Of a DNA stretch of 5,802 bases, positions 1 through 5,233 are shown in pieces (position 1 is the stretch's first letter; each line of letters begins with the position of its first letter). Below the pieces are notes generated by a model, which was not told the origin of the DNA, did no database searches, and saw only the letters and a list, made by a program, of their open reading frames with translations. The position numbers and the translations under genes were made by a program. Source of the DNA: Pseudomonadota bacterium (GTDB lineage Bacteria; Pseudomonadota; Gammaproteobacteria; Burkholderiales; Sulfuriferulaceae). The stretch is from positions 1 to 5,802 of the forward strand of contig JAJYPZ010000093.1 in assembly GCA_021794855.1 (NCBI GenBank), written 5' to 3'.

Positions 1-585
1 ATAAGGTAAATCGGTACGCTTGTTATCGGCCGGATGAAATTTGTCTGCATCCACCCCATTGTATATCTGTGTGATTTTCTCTGGCGCTACGCGGATTTTT
101 TCCTGTACGTACGATTCCAGATCGCGCGACAAGGCAATGGTGTGGCTGACAAAAGGCATCAGCGCGCGGCGCAGCAGAATGTTTTTTTTGTTTTCGCCGT
201 TCAGATCGCCTATGTCGCGGCCGTGTTCGCCGTGGATACGCACTTTTACGCCGGCCAGACAAGCGGGGACGGACGCTTCCAGAGTGGCTAGATTGCGGGT
301 GTGTACTATTTGAGGCCGTATGGAACGAAAAATGCGTAAAAGTCGCCAGTACAGGCCCCAGTCCTGCCCTTCGCGTTTCTCCAGGTCGAACAGCATCACG
401 TCGTTTCTGCGCAATCGCCGGCTAAATTCGGTATGGCCTTTGAGGCAGAGGATGGCGTGACGATAACGGTTTTCCGGCATGTGGTTGATCAGGTTAACCA
501 GTCCGTTTTCCAGTCCGCCTGTGTCCAGGCGATAAATGACATGGGCGATTAAGGGGAGCCGGGCAGACGAGGGCGGAATAGTCAT
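1..585 (-). CDS. stp2: XrtA/PEP-CTERM-system glycosyltransferase, TIGR03088 type (partial, C-terminus outside window)
   Basis: The reading frame starts at the ATG at 585 and stays open for 195 codons to the left edge, so only the N-terminal half is present. The product resembles the sugar transferases (GT4-like, GT-B fold) that accompany exosortase A; they are expected to work at the cytoplasmic face of the inner membrane on a lipid-linked glycan. Visible motifs: a glycine-rich N-terminal loop, VIYRLDTGGLENGLVNLI (residues 16-33), a VHTRNLATLEA stretch (94-104), HGEHGRD (118-124) and IYNGVDADKFHP (174-185), the last leading into the second Rossmann domain. The GT4 donor-site EX7E region would be beyond the edge. 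The gene begins 9 bp after the xrtA stop, with no strong Shine-Dalgarno, so it probably depends on translation of xrtA. Family membership is a confident recognition; sugar specificity is unknown. Confidence 0.9.
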   Translation of the reverse strand, partial: MTIPPSSARLPLIAHVIYRLDTGGLENGLVNLINHMPENRYRHAILCLKGHTEFSRRLRRNDVMLFDLEKREGQDWGLYWRLLRIFRSIRPQIVHTRNLATLEASVPACLAGVKVRIHGEHGRDIGDLNGENKKNILLRRALMPFVSHTIALSRDLESYVQEKIRVAPEKITQIYNGVDADKFHPADNKRTDLPY

Positions 586-594
586 CGCTGGCGG

Positions 595-2166
595 TTACTG
601 GTGAGCATGGTTGAGCATGTGATCGATCCCGGGCAGCATTTTTTGCAGAAAATCCCGCAGATTGCGCTCGGCGTCGGCCCGATCGACGTAAGGAGTGGCG
701 ATTACGACCACGGCAGCATCGTCCTGGTGATTCCATAACTTGCTTTTGGCTTCCAGCAGTTTGGCGATGTAGGGATTATTGATCCGGCGTCCGTCGATCC
801 AATACCATTCCCATACCAGTAATTTCCGGTTGCCGGAAATCAGTTTTTCTTCGGTAACCGGTATGATTCCGCCCTGAATGGGGATATCTCGTTTCGTACT
901 CAGGGTTTGCTGCCAGACCGGATCGTTGCTGGTCACCAGTTTATTGTTGATGGTGATGAGTTCCGTACCGGGATGTTGTTGACGGTAATAGGCCGTATAC
1001 AGGAATATCCGTTTGCCCCGCGAGGAATAGTTCTGCGTAAATTGCGCCACACTGCCCAGATAATGCGGATGCAGGTCATGGAGGCTTAAAACGCTTGGTT
1101 GCCAACCGCCGGTAGAAGGCGGTGGCGCAAGCGCAATCCGGGCAGGCTGATTCAGCCGTTGCCCGACAAATTGAGCATAACCCGCCGGCGCGGTTGTCAG
1201 TGTCAGGATTGCAGCGGCTGCCAGTACAAGTTTGCCGGCAGAAAAAGTTCCGGTTGGCAAACGTGGCGCGGGAATCCGGTTTGCAGCAGCGGTTTGCGGC
1301 GCAGGACGTTCCTGAAACCACGACCCTACCCAAAAGAGCAACAGCATTACAATACCGAAAAATATCCAGCCATAGATCAGATGGTCTATGCCTACAGCCA
1401 GAGTCATGTTGCTCAGATGCCCGATCATGACTATCAGATAGGCTCGTGCGCCATTGGCGAAAATGGGCACCAGCAAGGCGGCGAGTACGAACAGGAATTT
1501 TTTGGTCAGGCTGCGGTAAGCCAGATGGGCGTACAGAACGCCCAGAGTCACGGAGGCTACGAAATAACGCAATCCGCTGCAAGCTTCGATTACCGACCAG
1601 TTGCCGCTGGGAATGCTGATGAAATTGCCGTCGCGGTAAACCGGGATGCCGGTGAATGCCAAGGCATCCACAGTGAAATTAGCTGTAAACTGAATCATGG
1701 CCGGAATCAGGGCTTCGCCGAACGGAACGGCGAAAAACAAAAACAGCAGCGGAAAACGAAGTGTCCGGAATACGGCGTTGCCCAGTATTATCCAGGCAGC
1801 GAGCACTATCATGGCGACTACGCTGTATTGCTGAACGACCATCGAACCGGATTGATAACCCAGTTCCCATCCGATACCCGCCAGAAACAGCAACATGAGC
1901 GGAGGCCAGGCGATGCAGGGTACTACCGGCTTCAGGCTGTCGCGTTCCCGCCAGATCAGCCAGCCCGAAATCACCGGAATGAAAAAACCATGCATGTAGG
2001 TCTGATTGCCCAGCCAGGTTTCGACAGTAAAGCGGACTACCGAATGATAAGCAAGCAGGATAATCAGCGCCAGAAATAGTGCGGCAAGGGCATGGAAAGT
2101 CCAGGCGGTATCAAAACGGGGCGCAGCGCGCAGCTCCGGCATAGAAGAAACTCTGCTCTCGTTCAT
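595..2166 (-). CDS. xrtA: Exosortase A with C-terminal EpsI domain (XrtA-EpsI fusion)
   Basis: A 523-residue polytopic inner-membrane protein. Exosortases are thought to recognise the PEP-CTERM tail of secreted proteins, cleave it and hand the protein on to a surface acceptor, by a sortase-like cysteine mechanism. Residues 1-285 form the exosortase domain with about eight hydrophobic segments (roughly 22-44, 58-72, 84-103, 111-130, 135-150, 200-218, 223-245 and 260-282). The catalytic set is visible: Cys196 in IEACSGLRY, Arg241 in FANGARAYLIV, and His262 in GIDHLIYGW. A further hydrophobic segment at about 310-330 anchors the EpsI domain (about 330-523), whose signature is the aromatic run LLVWEWYWIDGR (449-460) followed by NPYIAKLLEA. 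The ATG at 2166 is chosen because it forms an ATGA overlap with the upstream stop; a second ATG at 2142, preceded by AGAG, is a possible alternative. An in-frame start at 2331 would add 55 residues that are only a shadow of the upstream gene. Confidence 0.95.
   Translation of the reverse strand: MNESRVSSMPELRAAPRFDTAWTFHALAALFLALIILLAYHSVVRFTVETWLGNQTYMHGFFIPVISGWLIWRERDSLKPVVPCIAWPPLMLLFLAGIGWELGYQSGSMVVQQYSVVAMIVLAAWIILGNAVFRTLRFPLLFLFFAVPFGEALIPAMIQFTANFTVDALAFTGIPVYRDGNFISIPSGNWSVIEACSGLRYFVASVTLGVLYAHLAYRSLTKKFLFVLAALLVPIFANGARAYLIVMIGHLSNMTLAVGIDHLIYGWIFFGIVMLLLFWVGSWFQERPAPQTAAANRIPAPRLPTGTFSAGKLVLAAAAILTLTTAPAGYAQFVGQRLNQPARIALAPPPSTGGWQPSVLSLHDLHPHYLGSVAQFTQNYSSRGKRIFLYTAYYRQQHPGTELITINNKLVTSNDPVWQQTLSTKRDIPIQGGIIPVTEEKLISGNRKLLVWEWYWIDGRRINNPYIAKLLEAKSKLWNHQDDAAVVVIATPYVDRADAERNLRDFLQKMLPGIDHMLNHAHQ
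2163..2166 (-). other. ATGA stop/start overlap, stp1 to xrtA
   Basis: The TGA stop of the glycosyltransferase (2165-2163) and the ATG of exosortase A (2166-2164) share four bases read as ATGA on the minus strand. Such overlaps generally allow termination-reinitiation coupling, which would tie XrtA production to that of the glycosyltransferase. Upstream Shine-Dalgarno complementarity is weak (a GGA about ten bases before the ATG), which fits coupling. This assumes the 2166 start rather than the alternative at 2142. Confidence 0.75.
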
Positions 2167-3362
2167 GCCGGGATATCCGTTAAACAGGCATCGATCTGCG
2201 CCAGATTGCGTTGCCAGTCGTATTGTTTCAGGATTGCGTCTCTGCCCGCAAGATTCGGCGGCAAGGAGCGATGGAGCAGTTCGGTCACCCGCGCCGCAAA
2301 TTCCGCGGCCTGTTCGCCTACGGTACAACACGCCTGGATGGCTGAGGTGACTCCAGCTAGGGCTTGCGGCGTTGCGACGACGGATTTTGCCATGGCTACC
2401 GCTTCGAGTACCTTGTTCTGCACTCCTCGGGCTATGCGCAACGGTACGACAGCAAGGCTTGCATGCGCCAGATAAGGGCGTACATCGTCTACTTTTCCCG
2501 TCAGCGCAATACCGGGCAATTGAGCGAGCTGTTGCACGGCCTGCGCGGGATTTGAACCCACGATATAAAAACGCGCGCGCGGATGCTGCCGCAGTATCAA
2601 AGGAAATATGTCGCGGGCAAACCAGGATACGGCATCGATGTTAGGCCAGTAGTCCATGGCGCCGGTAAATACCACGACTTGTTCCCCGGATGAATACGGG
2701 TTGGAATAAAGATGGTCTGGCGAAAAATATTCCGCATCGACACCGTTGTTAAAATAATGGACTTTACCGGCCGATTCGGGCGCAAGCTGGCGGAATAGCT
2801 CCGCTTCATGAGGCGAAACAAAAAACGAAGCAGTAAAGCATCGGGCGATTGCGCGCTCGTAATCAAGCAGTCGCCTGCCTTCGCGCCGATAGACCGAATT
2901 GTAGGGCCACTTTTTGGTCAGGGCGTATTGCTGCCATTTGTCGGAATCGATATCGACGAAATCCATGACCCGTTTCGCTTCGTTGTAAGGTTCGATGTAC
3001 TGCGCCATCGCCGAGGAAAACACCACCATATTGCGGATATCGTATTTAGCGACGGTTGTATTTACCCAGCTCTGCAGCGCAGGATCGCGATAATAGGGCA
3101 GGGATAACGCTTCGCCGGTCAAAAAGCCGCTCAGGCTGCGTAGTTTTCCTGACCGGGAGGACAAAGGCCGCAGGCAGTATTCGCCGCTTAAGGCCCGGAT
3201 TTCGGATTCATATCGCCAGTCGGCGGGATCGTCGATAAAACTGCCTACATGCACCGTGTAATTTTTCCGCAAGTATTGCAATAAATGGTACGAACGGATC
3301 TTGTCACCCTTGTTGGGAGGGTACGGAATGCGATGAGTAAGGTAGAGCAGGTGTGGTGGCAC
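2163..3362 (-). CDS. stp1: XrtA/PEP-CTERM-system glycosyltransferase, TIGR03087 type
   Basis: A 399-residue GT4-like (GT-B fold) glycosyltransferase, likely to add a sugar to the exopolysaccharide precursor in the cytoplasm. The N-terminus carries the family hallmark LLYLTHRIPYPPNKGDKIRS (residues 5-24). NNGVDAEYFSP (205-215) marks the domain linker, VVFTGAMDYWPNIDAV (230-245) opens the nucleotide-binding domain, and VVPLRIARGVQNKVLEAVAM (305-324), followed by AKSVVAT, is the donor-site loop containing the EX7E-like element. The GTG at 3362 is chosen because the family hallmark follows at once, GGGG lies 5 bases upstream, and it leaves a 2-bp gap to the femAB stop. The longer form from the ATG at 3431 would overlap femAB by 67 bp and add 23 residues of low-complexity shadow sequence. 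It overlaps xrtA by 4 bp. The substrate cannot be told from the sequence. Confidence 0.92.
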   Translation of the reverse strand: MPPHLLYLTHRIPYPPNKGDKIRSYHLLQYLRKNYTVHVGSFIDDPADWRYESEIRALSGEYCLRPLSSRSGKLRSLSGFLTGEALSLPYYRDPALQSWVNTTVAKYDIRNMVVFSSAMAQYIEPYNEAKRVMDFVDIDSDKWQQYALTKKWPYNSVYRREGRRLLDYERAIARCFTASFFVSPHEAELFRQLAPESAGKVHYFNNGVDAEYFSPDHLYSNPYSSGEQVVVFTGAMDYWPNIDAVSWFARDIFPLILRQHPRARFYIVGSNPAQAVQQLAQLPGIALTGKVDDVRPYLAHASLAVVPLRIARGVQNKVLEAVAMAKSVVATPQALAGVTSAIQACCTVGEQAAEFAARVTELLHRSLPPNLAGRDAILKQYDWQRNLAQIDACLTDIPA

Positions 3363-3364
3363 GG

Positions 3365-4396
3365 CTACCCCAGATTTTTGACTATGTGCGGACCCAGAAA
3401 ATTGGCTACAGGCATGGGTAAATTGCGCCACATTTTAATAAATAGCTGATATTTCGGGTTGAGCGGATTCTGGTCGGGAATTTGCCGGGCGCGATGCAAC
3501 TGGTATTCGTAGCTCAGCGAAGCGGGTTCGAACCCCCAGTTTTTCTTGAAATCGAACGAACCGGTACCGAGTTTGCTGCGGCCGAAATCGAACATCCGCA
3601 AGCCGCGTTCGCAGGCGCGGCGCATCAATTCCCAGTATTTGAAATCGTTGGCGGCCAGGCTGCGCGCTTTTACTGTGTCGCCAGCATAATAAGGCAAAAC
3701 CTCATCGCGAAAATAAAAGCTCAGGACGCTGCTGACTACTTCGCCTTCGTGCACGACGGAGAGAATTTCGCAATCTTCGCCGAACGTTTTTTTAAGGAGC
3801 GCAAAATAGCGTTTTGGAAAAGCCGGAGTGCCGTGGCGCAACATATTGTCTGCGAAAACCGAAAAAAAACGATCCACCGTCGAATCGATTTCGCTGGACA
3901 GACCGCGTTTGATGCCGCTGCGCACCATTGCCCGCTGTTTCCTTGGGATGTTTTTCATGTTTTGTTCCACATCGGGATCTATGGCTTTGCGGAACGTGAC
4001 ATACAGTTCTTTCGCCGGCCAGTCGGTGTGATGCGGAGTGATATTGCGGTATTCCAGATAATCGACCTTCAGTTCGGCAGCCAGTTGTTGCGCCGCGGTA
4101 TCGAGCCGCTGCCTGGCGGCTTCGGTCTCGGCGGCAATTCCGCCGTATACGCAGAACGGCAAGGAAGACAGCGAATGGCCGAAATAGAAATGCCTGATTT
4201 CGACCAGGGGCAAGATTCCGCGGATAACATCGTCCTGCTCGGCCAGAAGATAATGGGTACGGTGTCCGAAAGCTTGTTCTATTATGCTTTTCCATTCCGA
4301 TCGGTGAAAAAACGTAGCGGTCGGACAATTCGATACAAATTCATTCCAGGCGTGTGCATCTTCGGGACGCATGGCGCGCAATACCAGTTCAGTCAT
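3365..4396 (-). CDS. FemAB-like protein, XrtA/PEP-CTERM system-associated (TIGR03019 type, GNAT fold)
   Basis: A 343-residue cytoplasmic protein related to FemAB/FmhB aminoacyl-tRNA-dependent peptidyltransferases and the GNAT acyltransferase fold. Its exact reaction is not established; it probably transfers an aminoacyl or acyl group to a glycan or lipid-linked precursor. Visible features: an N-terminal GNAT-like half (TATFFHRSEWKSII at about 26-39, ILPLVEIRH at 61-69), the family-typical basic stretch NIPRKQRAMVRSGIKRGL (149-166), and a second GNAT-like half with SVLSFYFRDEVLPYYAG (223-239) and FDFGRSKLGTGSFDFKKNWG (269-288), a strongly conserved block in this family. The ATG at 4396 is preferred: it sits 8 bp inside the deacetylase end with GGA 8 bases upstream, and the family begins near here. 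The ATG at 4438 would add 14 residues. Homopolymer runs encode R176-S179 and L201-T204. Family call is firm; substrate unknown. Confidence 0.9.
   Translation of the reverse strand: MTELVLRAMRPEDAHAWNEFVSNCPTATFFHRSEWKSIIEQAFGHRTHYLLAEQDDVIRGILPLVEIRHFYFGHSLSSLPFCVYGGIAAETEAARQRLDTAAQQLAAELKVDYLEYRNITPHHTDWPAKELYVTFRKAIDPDVEQNMKNIPRKQRAMVRSGIKRGLSSEIDSTVDRFFSVFADNMLRHGTPAFPKRYFALLKKTFGEDCEILSVVHEGEVVSSVLSFYFRDEVLPYYAGDTVKARSLAANDFKYWELMRRACERGLRMFDFGRSKLGTGSFDFKKNWGFEPASLSYEYQLHRARQIPDQNPLNPKYQLFIKMWRNLPMPVANFLGPHIVKNLG
3368..3371 (-). promoter_or_regulatory. Probable ribosome binding site supporting the GTG start of stp1
   Basis: A GGGG run on the minus strand lies 5 bases before the GTG at 3362, inside the end of the femAB-like gene. 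It is a moderate Shine-Dalgarno match but is correctly spaced, and it supports the GTG over the upstream ATG at 3431. Confidence 0.5.
4389..4396 (-). other. 8-bp gene overlap, deacetylase to femAB-like
   Basis: On the minus strand the bases ATGACTGA hold the femAB-like start (ATG) and the deacetylase stop (TGA) in different frames. This suggests coupled translation of the two enzymes and, by inference, a shared substrate or step. Confidence 0.75.
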
Positions 4397-5231
4397 GCAT
4401 GTTTTCCAAAAATAAATGATCCATTCTGTCCCATGCAAAATCGCTGAGTAGCGACTGTATTTTATTTTCCATACGCGAAAGGTTTACGTAATGGCGGAAA
4501 CGGGTTTTTAACCCGACGCCAGCTTGACGGGGTTGTCGCGGGTCGATTTCCCATGGGTGAAAATAAAAAATGCAGGATTCGTTGTCCTGCTTATTGATGC
4601 GTTGTATCAGCCAGTGAGACATCGCGTACGGGATCAGCCGGAAATAACCGCCTCCTGCCGCCGGGAGGTTGCGTCCGAGCAGGGTGGCGGTAGTGACCGG
4701 AATTTCCAGAATGCCTTGTTCGCCTCGCGGATGGAATCTGAACCGCGGGGCGTCCGGCATGCCGTAATGGTCGTGCCGGATGGGATAAATGCTCGAACTG
4801 TACTGGTAACCGGCTTCCAGCAAGGTGTCGAAGGCCCACAGATTATTGGCGCCGATCGAAAAGCTGGGCGCCCGGTAACCTCTGACGCGCTGCCCGCTGA
4901 TGTCTTCCAGCAAGGCCTTGCTGCTGTAAACGTCTTCGTAGAATTCCGGCCGGGATTGATCGCTGGCACGATGATGATGATAACCGTGACTGGCCAGTTC
5001 ATGACCGTTTTCGGTAATGCGGCGGATGAGCTCGGGATAGCGTTGAGCGATCCATCCCAAAGTAAAAAAGGTAGCTTGGACGCCGTGGTTTTGCAGCAAA
5101 GCCAGTATGGTATCCATGTTGCGTTCGATGCGGCAGGGCAAGCTATCCCAATCTTTACGAGCGATATGGCCGGAGAAGGCGGATACCTGGAAATAATCTT
5201 CCACATCGATAGTCATGGCATTGACGGGCAT
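4389..5231 (-). CDS. XrtA-system polysaccharide deacetylase (NodB fold with DUF3473, TIGR03006 type)
   Basis: A 280-residue carbohydrate esterase-4-like enzyme expected to remove N-acetyl groups from amino sugars of the exopolysaccharide or its precursor, using a bound divalent metal. Motifs are visible in order: TIDVEDYFQV (7-16) with the catalytic-type Asp9 and acidic Glu11/Asp12; HELASHGYHHH (77-87), the metal-ligand His pair motif; GYRAPSFSIG (118-127), motif 3; and YFHPWEIDP (223-231) with His225, which closes the active site. The C-terminal part (about 210-280) matches the DUF3473 extension found in the XrtA-linked subgroup. There is no signal peptide or membrane segment, so it is probably cytoplasmic, as usual for this subgroup, and would act on a nucleotide- or lipid-linked sugar. 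The ATG at 5231 is chosen because AGAGGA lies 6 bases upstream; a second in-frame ATG at 5216 is less well placed. It follows the epimerase stop by 2 bp and overlaps the femAB-like gene by 8 bp. Confidence 0.93.
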   Translation of the reverse strand: MPVNAMTIDVEDYFQVSAFSGHIARKDWDSLPCRIERNMDTILALLQNHGVQATFFTLGWIAQRYPELIRRITENGHELASHGYHHHRASDQSRPEFYEDVYSSKALLEDISGQRVRGYRAPSFSIGANNLWAFDTLLEAGYQYSSSIYPIRHDHYGMPDAPRFRFHPRGEQGILEIPVTTATLLGRNLPAAGGGYFRLIPYAMSHWLIQRINKQDNESCIFYFHPWEIDPRQPRQAGVGLKTRFRHYVNLSRMENKIQSLLSDFAWDRMDHLFLENMHD

Positions 5232-5233
5232 GG

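Noticed and set aside
586..594. Possible terminator or promoter in the xrtA-stp2 gap
   Set aside because: The gap is 9 bp, with no hairpin, T-run or promoter-like hexamers.
1099..2079. 326-codon open frame on the plus strand opposite exosortase A
   Set aside because: It runs antisense to a confidently recognised gene, and its product is rich in Gln, Arg, His and Gly with no recognisable domain. It is a shadow of codon bias.
2167..2331. Upstream in-frame extension of exosortase A to an ATG at 2331
   Set aside because: It would overlap the glycosyltransferase by about 170 bp. The added 55 residues are Arg/Gly/Ala-rich and unlike an exosortase N-terminus.
2543..2563. T-arm-like GGGTTCAAATCCC on the minus strand
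   Set aside because: No D-arm, anticodon arm or acceptor stem can be paired around it. It encodes the YIVGSNPAQA part of the glycosyltransferase, whose nucleotide-binding strand is expected there.
2570..2581. Alternating CG run as a possible Z-DNA or regulatory element
   Set aside because: It is short and sits inside the glycosyltransferase, encoding Pro-Arg-Ala-Arg codons; it has no link to a gene border.
3363..3431. Upstream in-frame extension of stp1 to an ATG at 3431
   Set aside because: It would overlap the femAB-like gene by 67 bp and put 23 unrelated residues before the family-typical N-terminal block.
3510..3540. tRNA-like look: TAGCTCAGC followed by GGGTTCGAACCCCC on the plus strand
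   Set aside because: The D-arm-like and T-arm-like pieces are only about 12 bases apart, leaving no room for an anticodon arm, and there is no acceptor stem. The stretch encodes the conserved NWGFEPASLSYEY part of the femAB-like protein on the other strand.
4397..4438. Upstream in-frame extension of the femAB-like gene to an ATG at 4438
   Set aside because: It adds 14 residues overlapping the deacetylase end, while the ATG at 4396 has a plausible Shine-Dalgarno and the usual small overlap.
3482..4447. 321-codon open frame on the plus strand opposite the femAB-like gene
   Set aside because: Antisense to a conserved family member, with no domain or supported start; the length is explained by the coding bias of the opposite strand.
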